Part shown: piece by piece, positions 1 through 10,944 of the stretch
Layout: each line of letters opens with the position of its first letter
Numbering within the stretch: position 1 is the stretch's first letter
Assembly (NCBI GenBank): GCA_949290765.1
Contig: CASETG010000016.1
Coordinates: forward strand, 1-32,046
Origin: Oxalobacter formigenes
Lineage (GTDB): Bacteria; Pseudomonadota; Gammaproteobacteria; Burkholderiales; Burkholderiaceae_D
Reading direction: 5' to 3'
DNA: 32,046 nt
Translations under genes and position numbers: made by a program
Notes under the pieces: generated by a model
The model's database searches: none
What the model was told of the DNA's origin: nothing
Seen by the model: the letters and a program-made list of their open reading frames with translations, nothing else

Positions 1-116
1 GTCATTTCTATACTACGACCAAAAACAAGCGGACCACGCCTGAAAAAATCGAAATCATCAAGTTCGATCCAAAGGCTCGCAAGCATGTCCCTTACAAGGA
101 AACCAAAATCAAGTAA
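1..116 (+). CDS. rpmG: 50S ribosomal protein L33 (C-terminal part)
   Basis: The window opens inside this gene; 37 complete codons are readable from base 3 to the TAA at 114-116. The reading starts [18 protein letters not shown] and ends YKETKIK, which matches the C-terminal two thirds of bacterial L33 (about 55 residues in E. coli) almost residue for residue. L33 is a small basic protein of the large ribosomal subunit near the E site. This copy lacks the CxxC zinc pairs in the visible part, as usual for proteobacterial L33. In this lineage rpmB (L28) normally sits just upstream, but that lies outside the window. The gene is followed by a hairpin terminator and faces the moaD end convergently. 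Confidence 0.95.
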   Translation, partial: HFYTTTKNKRTTPEKIEIIKFDPKARKHVPYKETKIK

Positions 117-145
117 TCCTCTTGCTTCCTTTCCTTGTTTCCTTC

Positions 146-167
146 AAAGCCGGCGCAAGCCGGCTTT
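146..167 (+). terminator. Hairpin terminator after rpmG
   Basis: A perfect 9-bp stem (AAAGCCGGC with GCCGGCTTT) closes a GCAA tetraloop 30 bases after the rpmG stop. The stem ends in TTT and is followed by GTCGTTT. It lies between the convergent rpmG and moaD ends. The A/T flanks make it usable from either strand, so it may also stop the thrC-moeA-moaD transcript. Confidence 0.7.
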
Positions 168-199
168 GTCGTTTCCGGGCCATCCGGAACCGCCGACAT

Positions 200-457
200 T
201 CATCCACCAGTAACAGGCGGAAAAAAAGCCGCCTCCCCGTTTTCCGTCAGGACAGTGCCTGCCGTCGCCATTTTCAGCTGGAAAGCCATCCGCACACCAT
301 TATCTTCCGCCAAAGCCTTCGCCCAGACCGGGCCGCGCTGTACCAGATATTGCCTGAGCGCACCGACGGTACGAACGTTTTCCGGCAAATCAAGCCATTC
401 TTCCGTCATGCCCAATGCTTCACGGATGCTGGCGAAATAACGTACCCTGATTCTCAT
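200..457 (-). CDS. moaD: Molybdopterin synthase small subunit MoaD
   Basis: The 85-residue product is a ubiquitin-like sulfur carrier. It begins MRIRVRYFASIREALG, the usual MoaD first strand, and ends FFPPVTGG. The terminal Gly-Gly is adenylated and thiocarboxylated and then delivers sulfur to precursor Z in the MoaD-MoaE synthase. Length is normal for the family (about 81-85). The ATG overlaps the moeA stop by four bases (ATGA), so the two are translationally coupled in a thrC-moeA-moaD transcript. The large subunit moaE, often next in this cluster, is absent here; rpmG lies convergently downstream instead. Confidence 0.93.
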   Translation of the reverse strand: MRIRVRYFASIREALGMTEEWLDLPENVRTVGALRQYLVQRGPVWAKALAEDNGVRMAFQLKMATAGTVLTENGEAAFFPPVTGG

Positions 458-1668
458 GGACGCCAGAATTCACTGAAAGGAATGAACCGGACCATTTCGC
501 CCGGCCTGATGGAATGACCCGGCGGATTGTCGACCAGCCCGTCGCCCCACACCGCCGATGACAAAATGCCCGATCCCTGATTGCCGAACAGCTCCACTTC
601 GCCGTTGCCGTTGATTCTGGCACGCAAAAATTCATTGCGTTCGTCCGCCTTCGGATAGGCGCTTGCGCAAGGCAATTGCAAGGCTTTCGGTATCACGTCC
701 GCAATCCCCTGCATGGCCAGCAAATACGGGCGAACGAACAGCAAAAAAGTCACGAAGCCGGATACCGGATTGCCAGGCAAACCGATGATTGGCGTACCAC
801 CGCCGGAAGCCTGCCTGCCGATTTCCCCGTAAACCAGCGGTTTTCCGGGTTTGACCGCGATTTTCCAGAAATGCAACCGTCCTTCCGTCTCGATAGCATG
901 TTTGACATGGTCTTCCTCACCGACCGAGGCGCCGCCTGATGTCAGAATCAAGTCGTGTTCCGCCGCTGCCTGCACGAAATAGCGACAGGTCGTCCGGAAA
1001 TCGTCCGGCACGATACCGAAGTCTGAGACATCACATCCGAAGTCTTCCAGCAAGCCGCGGAGCATATAGCAGTTCGAGTTATAAACCTTGCCTGGCGGAA
1101 GCGGTTCGCCGGGTTTGACCAGCTCATCTCCGGTACACAGCAATGCCACCTTCGGCTTTCTGACGACCGGCAGATGGGTCAAACCGACAGCTACAGCGAC
1201 GCCGAGATGCTGCGAACGCAATCGTGTACCCGCCATCAGGACAGGATCGCCCTTCTTCGCCTGTTCCCCCGCACGCCTGACGGCTTCGCCCTTTTCCGGC
1301 AAATGCAAAAAGGACAAGCGGCCGCCTTCCGCCAGACACCATTCCTGCCTGACGACGGTATCCGCACCTTCCGGCAGGGGCGCCCCCGTGAAAATCCGCG
1401 CTGCTTCCCCCCTGCCAAGCGGCATTCCCGTCGCACCAGCAGGTATTCTCTGGGTGACCGTCAATACCGTCGCAGCATCGGTGACATCGGCATAACGAAA
1501 GGCATAACCATCCATGGCCGAGTTATCGGCATCCGGAACGGTAACACATGCATACTGCGTTTCGGCCAGCACCCGACCATTGACCTGCGATACGGACAAT
1601 ATTTCCACATCCCGTATCGCATGGACACTGCCGAGCAATTGCGAAAGGGCTTCACTTGCCGTCAACAT
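454..1668 (-). CDS. moeA: Molybdopterin molybdenumtransferase MoeA
   Basis: The 404-residue protein inserts molybdate into adenylylated molybdopterin, the last step of Mo-cofactor synthesis. Recognisable MoeA blocks appear in order: DADNSAMDGYAF near the N terminus, TGAPLPEGADTVV, CTGDELVKPGEPL, TSGGASVGEEDHV, KPGKPL and GLPGNPVSGFV. A longer frame opens at 1692. I chose the ATG at 1668 (MLTASEAL) because AGGAG lies seven bases before it, within the longer frame, and because MoeA proteins normally start at this point. It lies 48 bases after thrC and overlaps moaD by 4 bp, so it is probably cotranscribed with both. Confidence 0.93.
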   Translation of the reverse strand: MLTASEALSQLLGSVHAIRDVEILSVSQVNGRVLAETQYACVTVPDADNSAMDGYAFRYADVTDAATVLTVTQRIPAGATGMPLGRGEAARIFTGAPLPEGADTVVRQEWCLAEGGRLSFLHLPEKGEAVRRAGEQAKKGDPVLMAGTRLRSQHLGVAVAVGLTHLPVVRKPKVALLCTGDELVKPGEPLPPGKVYNSNCYMLRGLLEDFGCDVSDFGIVPDDFRTTCRYFVQAAAEHDLILTSGGASVGEEDHVKHAIETEGRLHFWKIAVKPGKPLVYGEIGRQASGGGTPIIGLPGNPVSGFVTFLLFVRPYLLAMQGIADVIPKALQLPCASAYPKADERNEFLRARINGNGEVELFGNQGSGILSSAVWGDGLVDNPPGHSIRPGEMVRFIPFSEFWRP

Positions 1669-1716
1669 ATCCCCGCTCCTTTCATAAGCCATCCGGCGGG
1701 CGAACCCCTGCTCCGC

Positions 1717-3186
1717 TCAAAGCCCCGTCCGTTCCGCGATGAACTTCTTGACTTCGTCCGCATCGACCGGCATGACGGTAAAGCGTTGCGGCAGCCCCTC
1801 GATATTTTCAAAACCCGCCGGCCTTGAAGCATTGTGACCCAGTGCCTCGAAAATCGTTTCGTTGAACTTGGCCGCCTGTGCAGTTTCCAGCACGATCATC
1901 GGCACGCCCTTCTGCTGGTGTTCCCACGCGACCTTGATACCATCCGCCGTGTGCGGGTCGATCGTAATGCCATATTCCCCGCTGACCCGGCGAATCGTGG
2001 CGACACGGTCCGCATGGGTGGATTTGCCGGACTCGAAACCGTATGAGGAAACACGCGAAAATTCATCGCCGTCGCCCTTCTGGCTGTCCGACAGGTCAAA
2101 AAAGCCTTTGGTTTCGATCTGCCGGAAAAGATGGCCGACACGCTGTCCGTCACGTCCGAGCAAGTCATAAACAAACCGCTCGAAATTGGACGCCTTGGAA
2201 ATATCCATCGACGGACTGCTCGTATGCCACGTTTCATCCGACTTGCGGACACGATAGACACCGCTGCGGAAAAATTCGTCGAGTACATCGTTTTCATTGG
2301 TCGCCACGACCAGACGATCGATCGGCAATCCCATCATGCGGGCGATATGACCGGCACAGATATTGCCGAAATTGCCCGACGGTACCGTAAACGAAACCTT
2401 TTCGCTGTTATCGGCAGTCGCCTTGAGATAAGCGCGGAAATAATAGACGACCTGCGCGACCACTCTGGCCCAGTTGATCGAATTGACAGTACCGATTTTC
2501 TGTCGCGTCTTGTAGGGCAAATCGTTCGATACGGCCTTGACGATATCCTGACAATCGTCGAATACCCCCTCGACCGCGATATTGTAGATATTCGGGTCTT
2601 GCAGGCTGAACATTTGCGCGGTCTGGAACATGCTCATCTTCCGATACGGCGAAAGCATGAAAACGCGGATACCTTTCTTGCCACGCATGGCATATTCCGC
2701 CGCGCTGCCGGTATCGCCGGAAGTCGCGCCCAGAATATTGAGTTCGGCGTTCTGGCGTGAAAGCGCATACTCGAACAAATTGCCGAGCAACTGCATGGCC
2801 ATGTCCTTGAACGCCAGCGTCGGGCCATTCGAGAGCGACAAGAGCATCAGTTTCTTGCCGTCTTTTTCCTCAAGCACCCGCAAAGGCGCGATATCCTGCG
2901 CCGAGTCGCCTTCCCGCACGTTGCGGTAAACCTCAGGCGTATAGGTTTTTTCCGCAAGCGCTTTCAAATCGGCTTCCGGAATATCATCGGCGAACTTTTT
3001 CAGAATCTCGAAAGCCAGCTCCGCATAGGAGAGCTTGCGCCATGCATCGAGCTCACGACCGGTCACGACCGGATAGGATTCAGGCATATACAGGCCGCCA
3101 TCCGGCGCCAGACCTTCCAGAAGAATTTGCGAAAAAGATTTTCCTGTACCGTTTTTATCCCCGGCACGGGTCGATACGTATTGCAT
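1717..3186 (-). CDS. thrC: Threonine synthase
   Basis: A PLP-dependent enzyme converting O-phospho-L-homoserine to L-threonine. The 489-residue form starts MQYVSTRAG, the standard proteobacterial N terminus; the PLP-binding lysine is K127 in GPTLAFKDMAMQ, and ATSGDTGSAA follows as the phosphate-binding loop. The open frame extends 34 residues further upstream to 3288, but that part has no family resemblance and contains a TACAAT -10-like hexamer (3259-3264, minus strand), so the ATG at 3186 is preferred. In many betaproteobacteria hom precedes thrC. Here a divergent nadE occupies that side, so hom must be elsewhere. It leads the thrC-moeA-moaD unit. Confidence 0.93.
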   Translation of the reverse strand: MQYVSTRAGDKNGTGKSFSQILLEGLAPDGGLYMPESYPVVTGRELDAWRKLSYAELAFEILKKFADDIPEADLKALAEKTYTPEVYRNVREGDSAQDIAPLRVLEEKDGKKLMLLSLSNGPTLAFKDMAMQLLGNLFEYALSRQNAELNILGATSGDTGSAAEYAMRGKKGIRVFMLSPYRKMSMFQTAQMFSLQDPNIYNIAVEGVFDDCQDIVKAVSNDLPYKTRQKIGTVNSINWARVVAQVVYYFRAYLKATADNSEKVSFTVPSGNFGNICAGHIARMMGLPIDRLVVATNENDVLDEFFRSGVYRVRKSDETWHTSSPSMDISKASNFERFVYDLLGRDGQRVGHLFRQIETKGFFDLSDSQKGDGDEFSRVSSYGFESGKSTHADRVATIRRVSGEYGITIDPHTADGIKVAWEHQQKGVPMIVLETAQAAKFNETIFEALGHNASRPAGFENIEGLPQRFTVMPVDADEVKKFIAERTGL

Positions 3187-3384
3187 ACGGACATCCCGAC
3201 AATTCAGCGATTGGACACAGCCGGAAACGGCAACGCCATCCGGCCAACCGAATTTAGCATTGTAACCAAATTCCGTTTCGATAGACATTTATCGGATAAA
3301 ATCTCATGTTTTCGGACGATAGTCCAAACAGGACACCAAAAAAGTAATATCCTATTTCAGTTAACATTTTTCGGAAACGACATC

Positions 3385-4998
3385 ATGCCTCCCAAAGTCG
3401 CCATAGCCCAGATCAACAGTACCGTCGGAGATTTGTCCGGCAACCGTGAGCGCATCGCCCGTTTCGCACGGCAGGCCGCCGCGCAGGGAGCGGATATCGT
3501 ACTGACACCCGAACTGTCGCTGACCGGTTATCCACCGGAAGACCTGTTGTTGCAACACAGCTTCCATTCGGCAACGCAACTCGAGCTCGACAGACTGAAA
3601 AACGAACTGGCCGATCTCGACAATGTCCATGTACTGGTCGGCCATCACTGCATCCGCAACGGTTTGTGCTACAACGCCTGTTCCGTACTGGTCAACGGCA
3701 CCATCATCGGCACCTACTTCAAGCAGGAACTGCCCAACTACACCGTTTTCGATGAAAAACGCTATTTCACACCCGGCAAGGAACCGCTGGTATTCGATGT
3801 CCGCGGTACACGCTTTGGCGTGGCGATCTGCGAAGACATCTGGTTTCCGGAACCTGCCGAGCGTACCCGTGCGGCAGGCGCCGAAGTCCTGCTGATCATG
3901 AACAGTTCTCCCTACCATATGGGAAAAATGCACCAGCGTCCTGTCATCGTCCGGCAAAACGTCATCCATCACGGCATGTCCGCCGTTTATGCCAACCTGG
4001 TAGGCGGTCAGGATGAACTGATTTTCGACGGCTGCTCCTTCGCCATGAACCGTGACGGCAAAGTCTGCGTACAACTCAAACAGTGCGATGAAGACCTTGA
4101 AATCATCACCATCGAAAACGGCGACCCCGTCAACGGACGTATGGAAAAACACCCGTCGGTCGAGGAAGAAGTCTATCGTGCGCTGGTGCTGGGCGTACGC
4201 GACTATGTCGGCAAAAACGGTTTCCCGGGCGTCATCATCGGACTTTCCGGCGGTGTCGATTCGGCACTGGTTCTGGCCATCGCCGTCGATGCACTGGGGC
4301 CGGAAAAAGTGCGTGCCGTCATGATGCCTTCACCCTATACGAGCGATATTTCACGCATCGATGCCAGCGAAATGGCGGCACGTCTGGGTGTCAGCTATGA
4401 CGAAATCGCGATCACGGACTGTTTCTCGTCCTTTTTGCAAACGCTTGCGCCGCAATTTTCCGGTATGCCCGAAGATTCGACGGAAGAAAATTTGCAGGCC
4501 CGTATCCGTGGTACCCTGCTGATGGCGCTGTCCAACAAATTCGGCTCCATCGTACTAACGACAGGCAACAAGAGCGAAATGGCCGTCGGCTACTGCACGC
4601 TCTACGGCGACATGGCCGGAGGATTCGCCGTCATCAAGGATATCTACAAGACACTGGTTTACCGCCTGTGCCGCTACCGCAACACCCTTTCGGACGTCAT
4701 TCCCGAACGCATGATGACCCGTGCCCCGACAGCGGAACTCAAGCCGAACCAGTTCGACCAGGACACTTTGCCGCCCTACGAAGTACTCGACGCCATCGTC
4801 AGGATGTTCATGGAAGAAAACAGGAGCGTCAATGAAATCATCCGCAACGGATACAGCTCGATCGTGGTGGAACGTATCGTCCGGCTGATGCGCATCAACG
4901 AATACAAACGCCGCCAGGCGCCCATCGGTATCCGTATCACCCCGAGAGGTTTCGGTCGCGACTGGCGTTGTCCGATCACGTCCAAATTTCGCGATTGA
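3385..4998 (+). CDS. nadE: Glutamine-dependent NAD(+) synthetase
   Basis: The 537-residue cytoplasmic enzyme amidates nicotinic acid adenine dinucleotide to NAD using glutamine. The N-terminal nitrilase-type glutaminase domain (about 1-260) carries the expected Glu-Lys-Cys triad: E43 in TPELSLTGYP, K113 in FKQELPNY and C149 in AICEDIW. The C-terminal synthetase domain has the ATP-pyrophosphatase loop SGGVDS at 288-293 and a GNKSEMAVGY block. The frame is open 86 codons further upstream, but the nitrilase domain begins exactly at MPPKVAIAQI after GGAAACGA, so the start is 3385. It is divergent from thrC across about 200 bp and precedes glnB by 75 bp. Confidence 0.95.
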   Translation: MPPKVAIAQINSTVGDLSGNRERIARFARQAAAQGADIVLTPELSLTGYPPEDLLLQHSFHSATQLELDRLKNELADLDNVHVLVGHHCIRNGLCYNACSVLVNGTIIGTYFKQELPNYTVFDEKRYFTPGKEPLVFDVRGTRFGVAICEDIWFPEPAERTRAAGAEVLLIMNSSPYHMGKMHQRPVIVRQNVIHHGMSAVYANLVGGQDELIFDGCSFAMNRDGKVCVQLKQCDEDLEIITIENGDPVNGRMEKHPSVEEEVYRALVLGVRDYVGKNGFPGVIIGLSGGVDSALVLAIAVDALGPEKVRAVMMPSPYTSDISRIDASEMAARLGVSYDEIAITDCFSSFLQTLAPQFSGMPEDSTEENLQARIRGTLLMALSNKFGSIVLTTGNKSEMAVGYCTLYGDMAGGFAVIKDIYKTLVYRLCRYRNTLSDVIPERMMTRAPTAELKPNQFDQDTLPPYEVLDAIVRMFMEENRSVNEIIRNGYSSIVVERIVRLMRINEYKRRQAPIGIRITPRGFGRDWRCPITSKFRD

Positions 4999-5412
<414 letters not shown>

Positions 5413-5454
5413 CCAGGCTGCCTACCCATTGCGGACGGTTCCGATTCCCGTGGC

Positions 5455-5478
5455 ATGCTGTCCGCAAACAGCATTTTC
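5455..5478 (+). terminator. Terminator after glnB
   Basis: A perfect 7-bp stem (ATGCTGT with ACAGCAT, 6-base loop CCGCAA) is followed directly by TTTT on the plus strand, 42 bases after the glnB stop. This is a fair intrinsic terminator in the convergent gap before the GNAT gene. Confidence 0.6.
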
Positions 5479-5491
5479 CCGTGCTGCTGTA

Positions 5492-6076
5492 TCAGTTCAG
5501 ACATTTCCTGAATACGCAGGTATCCAGCGCGGGTTTGTCCGACAGCATGCCGTTTTCAAAGCGCGCCATCATTTCAAAGCCGTTTTTCTCGTAATACGAC
5601 ACATTGCAGGTCGCATCCGCCCAGAGATAAAGGCTGCCGACACCATCCCTGCGACACAAACGCTCCAGATTGTCCAGAAGTCGCCGCCCCGTACCGGAAA
5701 CACGGCTCATGAACAATCCCATCTGGACATCGTTTTCCGTCATGAAACGCCTGACCGCATGGCTGTTGCGTGTCAGATAATCCCTGTACTGCAACGCAAT
5801 ATCCCGTTCTTCACGGGAAAACCCGGACAAACCATGCGAAAACCAGTCATCGCAACGGCTGGCATCGGCCTTGCAGCCCGCCAGCAAGAAAGCATCCAGT
5901 CCGTCCTCGTCCACGCACCATGAATAACGGCGATTCACATCATAGTAACGCACCAGATATTCATGAATGAAACGGTTGAACGCATCGCCCACACCGTCCA
6001 GTTCATATGACCATACATCGTAGGCCATCTGTCCGGCCTGTGCGATGTCCTGCTCGGTAAATCGCCTGATTCCCAT
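5492..6076 (-). CDS. GNAT-family N-acetyltransferase-like protein
   Basis: The 194-residue form begins MGIRRFTEQDIAQAGQ, a typical GNAT first strand and helix. Motif A is seen as SRVSGTGRRLLDNLERLC, containing the R-x-x-G-x-G pyrophosphate loop for acetyl-CoA. Motif B is NVSYYEKNGFEMM. The substrate is unknown. The frame can also start 21 codons earlier at a GTG (6139), only three bases after the stop of the Sel1 gene. That extension contains five cysteines in 17 residues and rare Arg codons, and neither start has a well-spaced ribosome site. I prefer the ATG because the fold starts there. It may be cotranscribed with the Sel1 lipoprotein gene. Confidence 0.75.
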   Translation of the reverse strand: MGIRRFTEQDIAQAGQMAYDVWSYELDGVGDAFNRFIHEYLVRYYDVNRRYSWCVDEDGLDAFLLAGCKADASRCDDWFSHGLSGFSREERDIALQYRDYLTRNSHAVRRFMTENDVQMGLFMSRVSGTGRRLLDNLERLCRRDGVGSLYLWADATCNVSYYEKNGFEMMARFENGMLSDKPALDTCVFRKCLN

Positions 6077-6142
6077 TCCCGCACAATCCGCATACCGGCA
6101 TCGGCAAACCGCTTCCGGCCTGTCGCACCGGCATTTCACGGA

Positions 6143-6583
6143 TTATTTTTTCCCGTCTTCAGCCATCAGTTTTTTCGCCTCCGCACGCTGTTGCGGCGTC
6201 ATGATTTCCAGCATGTTTTTCGCGCCGGTCTGCGACATCTTGTACCCCTGATTTCCGGAAAGGGTATACCACTTGTAGGCCTGTACCGGATCAGCACGCA
6301 TGCCCAGACCCAGTTCATACATTCTGCCCAGCATATACTGGGCACGAATATGGCCGTTTTCGGCTGCGCGTTTCAACCACATCCCGCATATCTGGTCATC
6401 CTGTTCGATTGTCGTACCGCTGCAATACATCTCGCCGACAGCGACCATGGCGTCCACATCGCCCTGTTCGGCCTTTGCGGTCAGTTCCGCGACTTTTTCC
6501 TGACCTGTCGAACATGCGGCCATCGCACCGGCGACCATCAGCATCAGCGCAGCGGGAAGCGTTTTTTTGAACGAAGAAAACAT
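6143..6583 (-). CDS. Sel1-like repeat lipoprotein
   Basis: A 146-residue protein with a type II signal peptide: basic MFSSFKK, a hydrophobic core and the lipobox-like MAAC with Cys24. It is probably lipidated and anchored in an envelope membrane. The mature part has about two Sel1/TPR-like repeats, clearest as AAENGHIRAQYMLGRMYELG followed by DPVQAYKWYTLSGNQG. Such repeats mediate protein contacts. No partner can be named. GAGAGG precedes the ATG by five bases. A TATACT hexamer (6636-6641, minus strand) with a weak -35 may be its own promoter. The repeat number is small compared with most Sel1 proteins. Confidence 0.8.
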   Translation of the reverse strand: MFSSFKKTLPAALMLMVAGAMAACSTGQEKVAELTAKAEQGDVDAMVAVGEMYCSGTTIEQDDQICGMWLKRAAENGHIRAQYMLGRMYELGLGMRADPVQAYKWYTLSGNQGYKMSQTGAKNMLEIMTPQQRAEAKKLMAEDGKK

Positions 6584-6668
6584 GAATACCTCTCAATGGA
6601 AAAACGGCCTGTTTGCCTGAAAACAGCGACTTTCAAGTATATCGGGACAAAACGGTTTATACCAGTGG

Positions 6669-7307
6669 CTAGCGCCCCTTGAGCAGGACAACCACCGCGC
6701 CAGAACCGCCATCTGCCGGCTTGGCCTGGCAAAAAGCGATGACATCCGAGCGCTGCACAAGCCATTTGTGAACCAGTTTTTTCAGCACCGGCTCATTGTT
6801 GACCGAACCCAATCCCTTGCCGTGCACGATCCGCACACACCGGATACCACGCAATGCCGCCTGCCTGAGAAACTCGACGATCATTTCCCTGGCTTCATCC
6901 CTGCGCATGCCATGCAAATCGATCTGGTCCTGAATGACCCAGTGTCCCCGGCGCAGTTTGCGCACCACATCGGGACCGATACCCTCTCTTGTATAACTCA
7001 GGGCCTCATCCGTTTCCAGCAGACTTTCCACGCTGAATTCATCGGAAAGCGATTCGCGCAACGCCAGCTTCTCGTCGGCGATACGCTGCACCGGAATCGG
7101 CTTGGGTGCCTGAAACACCGGCTCGATTCTGTCGCTGGCATCCAGCGGCGTGACGTCACCGATACTGTTCAGAAACAGCTCCCTGTCGGACTGTGCCTGC
7201 CGCTCCGCCTTTTTGCGAGCCTCTTCCTGTTTCCTCCGCTCCTCGTTGACCTTCTTCACAGCTTTTTTCAGCGAGGCGAAATCGGAAAGTTTCCTTGACG
7301 CCGCCAT
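6669..7307 (-). CDS. Smr-domain protein (SmrA/YdaL-like)
   Basis: A 212-residue protein. The N terminus (residues 10-50) is a highly charged, probably coiled-coil segment rich in Lys, Glu and Arg. The middle LFLNSIGDVTPLD resembles the start of E. coli SmrA/YdaL. The C-terminal Smr domain carries the two hallmarks IDLHGMRRDEA and VHGKGLGS and ends GGSGAVVVLLKGR. Smr domains of bacterial stand-alone proteins are nucleases; the related SmrB cleaves mRNA at collided ribosomes, but the role of this one is inferred only. The frame opens 20 codons upstream. The ATG at 7307 lies five bases after the trxB stop with AGGAG in the end of trxB, so the two are an operon. Confidence 0.85.
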   Translation of the reverse strand: MAASRKLSDFASLKKAVKKVNEERRKQEEARKKAERQAQSDRELFLNSIGDVTPLDASDRIEPVFQAPKPIPVQRIADEKLALRESLSDEFSVESLLETDEALSYTREGIGPDVVRKLRRGHWVIQDQIDLHGMRRDEAREMIVEFLRQAALRGIRCVRIVHGKGLGSVNNEPVLKKLVHKWLVQRSDVIAFCQAKPADGGSGAVVVLLKGR

Positions 7308-7312
7308 GATAC

Positions 7313-8347
<1,035 letters not shown>

Positions 8348-8466
8348 TTATCCGCCACACAGCCAGACTCTGTTCCGATTATAGACCAAAGCACTGAAAT
8401 AAGACGTGCGCAGTCCCGGTGCGCGGAAAGCGGACGCGTGAACCCCTCTCCGTTTGTCCCGGAACA

Positions 8467-8495
8467 TTGGGACTTTTTCCAAAGTCGAATACAAT
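8467..8495 (+). promoter_or_regulatory. Putative sigma70 promoter of ftsK
   Basis: TTGGGA (8467-8472) and TACAAT (8490-8495) are separated by exactly 17 bp, matching 4/6 and 5/6 of the sigma70 consensus, about 60 bp before the ftsK ATG. The predicted leader carries a 7-bp hairpin (TTTCCTG with CAGGAAA, 8513-8534). The remainder of the 281-bp trxB-ftsK gap shows nothing else I can support. Confidence 0.55.
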
Positions 8496-8556
8496 AGCCG
8501 CATACTGGTCGTTTTCCTGCAAACCGACAGGAAAGAGCTTTCACCATTACGGATTC

Positions 8557-10884
8557 ATGAACAAAAACACTTCGAGTTATGACAGGAAAAAACCGGATCC
8601 GACGCCTGTCGCACCCAGCCGTTCCGCACGCCTTCTGAACGAAGCATGGTGGTTCGTCCTGATCGTCGCCACCATCTATTTTTTCCTGATTTTCCTGACC
8701 TTCGACAAGGCCGACCCCGGCTGGTCGCATGCCAGCCAGACCGCCACCATTTCCAATATCGGCGGCCGTATCGGCGCATGGATATCCGATTTGCTGTTCT
8801 TCACCTTCGGCATCTCCGCATGGTGGCTGATTCTGTGGATGGTGCGGACAATCTGGGACGGATACCGGCGCATTTCGCGGCTGCTCATGCTTCAGGAAGA
8901 GCCGGAGCGCGCATGGCTTCGTGACCGGCTTCTCAAAAACGGCGGTTTCATCATCCTGCTCATTGCCAGTTCAGGCATCGAATACCTGCGCATGTACAAC
9001 ACGAAAGTGCCGCTTCCCGGTATTCCGGGCGGCGTCATCGGCGAAAGCGTAGGCCGGCTGGCACAGTACTATCTGGGCTTTACCTGCGGTACGCTGATAC
9101 TGGTACTTTTGTGCGCACTGGGCTTCAGTCTTTTTTTCCAGATGTCATGGCTGCAGCTCGTCGAACGAATCGGAGCCTTTCTCGAGGGCATCTATTTTGC
9201 CCTGAAAAAAATCTACACCGTGCGTGAAGACCGCAAGATCGGTCAGGTCGCCACCGTCAAGCGCGAAGAAGTCGTGACACAGGAAAAAGCCCGTGCCACC
9301 GAAGCACCGCCCATGCGTATCGAGCCGCAAATCACAGACGTACCGAAATCCGACCGCGCCGAAAAAGAACGGCAAGTCGTCCTTTTCAACGACCTGCACG
9401 ATTCCGAACTACCCCCGCTTTCCCTGCTCGATCCCGTTTCCGGACAACAGGAAACCATCAGTGTGGAAACGCTGGAATTCACCAGCCGCCTGATCGAGAA
9501 AAAACTCTCCGATTTCGGCGTAAGCGTACGGGTAGTCGCCGCCTACCCCGGACCAGTCGTCACCCGCTACGAAATCGAGCCGGCGACCGGCGTCAAGGGC
9601 AGCACGATCGTCAATCTCTCCCGCGATCTGGCCCGTTCGCTCTCGCTGGTATCCATCCGGGTAATCGAAACCATCCCCGGCAAGAACTACATGGCGCTGG
9701 AACTGCCGAACGCAAAACGCCAGATCGTCCGGCTGACCGAAATCCTGAGCTCCAAGGTTTACAGCGATGCCACCTCGAATTTGACCATCGCACTGGGCAA
9801 GGATATCGCCGGCAATCCCGTTGTGGCCGATCTGGCCAGAATGCCGCACTTGCTGGTTGCCGGAACAACGGGCTCAGGCAAATCCGTCTGCATCAATGCG
9901 ACGATTCTCTCGCTGCTCTACAAGGCCACCCCGGCACAGGTACGCCTGATTCTGATCGACCCGAAGATGCTGGAATTGTCCATCTATGAAGGTATCCCCC
10001 ATCTGCTCGCACCTGTCGTCACCGATATGCGGCAGGCCGGACACGCGCTCACATGGGCGGTTGCCGAAATGGAAAAACGCTATCGGCTCATGTCGCATCT
10101 CGGTGTACGCAATCTGGCCGGCTACAACAACCGCATCATGGATGCGGCAAAGAAAGAGGAACGAATCCCGAACCCGTTTTCCATCACCCCGGATGCGCCC
10201 GAACCGCTTGAAACCATGCCGCAAATCGTCATCATCGTCGACGAATTCGCCGACCTGATGATGGTGGTCGGCAAGAAAGTGGAAGAACTCATCGCACGTA
10301 TCGCACAAAAGGCACGCGCCGCCGGCATTCACCTGATTCTGGCGACGCAACGGCCATCCGTCGATGTCATCACCGGCCTTATCAAAGCCAATATCCCGAC
10401 GCGTATCGCTTTCCAGGTCAGCAGCAAGATCGATTCGAGAACCATTCTGGACCAGATGGGCGCGGAAGCATTGCTTGGACTGGGTGACATGCTCTATCTG
10501 CCGCCGGGTACCGGCTTTCCAAACCGCGTACACGGCGCTTTCGTATCCGACGACGAGGTACATCGTGTCGTTTCGTTCCTGAAAGAACATGGCGAAGCCG
10601 ACTATGTCGAGGGCATTCTCGAAGGTGGCACGCTTGACGAAAACGGAACAGGCTTCGGCGAAAACAACGCCGAGGACGGAGAAGCGGACGCCCTGTACGA
10701 TCAGGCGGTCGCCATCGTACTGAAAAATCGCCGCGCCTCGATTTCGCTCGTCCAGCGCCACTTGCGCATCGGCTACAACCGCGCCGCACGGCTATTGGAA
10801 CAGATGGAAAGAAGCGGCATCGTTTCTCCCATGCAAGGCAACGGCAATCGTGAAATACTGGTACCGACATCCGGGCAGGATTGA
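8557..10884 (+). CDS. ftsK: DNA translocase FtsK
   Basis: A 775-residue septal DNA pump that hexamerises, clears chromosome termini from the division site and activates XerCD recombination at dif. The N terminus has about four membrane helices (first one in [19 protein letters not shown]). A short charged linker (about 215-290) follows, then the RecA-like motor with Walker A GTTGSGKS (436-443) and Walker [12 protein letters not shown]. The C terminus is the winged-helix gamma domain that reads KOPS sites ([24 protein letters not shown]). The linker is much shorter than in E. coli FtsK (1329 residues), as is normal in betaproteobacteria. The longer frame to 8419 would include the promoter, so 8557 is chosen. 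Confidence 0.95.
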   Translation: MNKNTSSYDRKKPDPTPVAPSRSARLLNEAWWFVLIVATIYFFLIFLTFDKADPGWSHASQTATISNIGGRIGAWISDLLFFTFGISAWWLILWMVRTIWDGYRRISRLLMLQEEPERAWLRDRLLKNGGFIILLIASSGIEYLRMYNTKVPLPGIPGGVIGESVGRLAQYYLGFTCGTLILVLLCALGFSLFFQMSWLQLVERIGAFLEGIYFALKKIYTVREDRKIGQVATVKREEVVTQEKARATEAPPMRIEPQITDVPKSDRAEKERQVVLFNDLHDSELPPLSLLDPVSGQQETISVETLEFTSRLIEKKLSDFGVSVRVVAAYPGPVVTRYEIEPATGVKGSTIVNLSRDLARSLSLVSIRVIETIPGKNYMALELPNAKRQIVRLTEILSSKVYSDATSNLTIALGKDIAGNPVVADLARMPHLLVAGTTGSGKSVCINATILSLLYKATPAQVRLILIDPKMLELSIYEGIPHLLAPVVTDMRQAGHALTWAVAEMEKRYRLMSHLGVRNLAGYNNRIMDAAKKEERIPNPFSITPDAPEPLETMPQIVIIVDEFADLMMVVGKKVEELIARIAQKARAAGIHLILATQRPSVDVITGLIKANIPTRIAFQVSSKIDSRTILDQMGAEALLGLGDMLYLPPGTGFPNRVHGAFVSDDEVHRVVSFLKEHGEADYVEGILEGGTLDENGTGFGENNAEDGEADALYDQAVAIVLKNRRASISLVQRHLRIGYNRAARLLEQMERSGIVSPMQGNGNREILVPTSGQD

Positions 10885-10944
10885 ACGGCTCCGTCCGTGC
10901 AAAACCGCCCCGTCGGAAAAATTTTCGTTCACTCTGGAATCATT

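Noticed and set aside
3187..3288. 34-residue N-terminal extension of threonine synthase
   Set aside because: It has no family similarity and contains a -10-like hexamer; the standard MQYVSTRAG start follows.
3361..4152. Minus-strand open frame (263 residues) opposite nadE
   Set aside because: Antisense to the nitrilase domain of nadE with no family resemblance.
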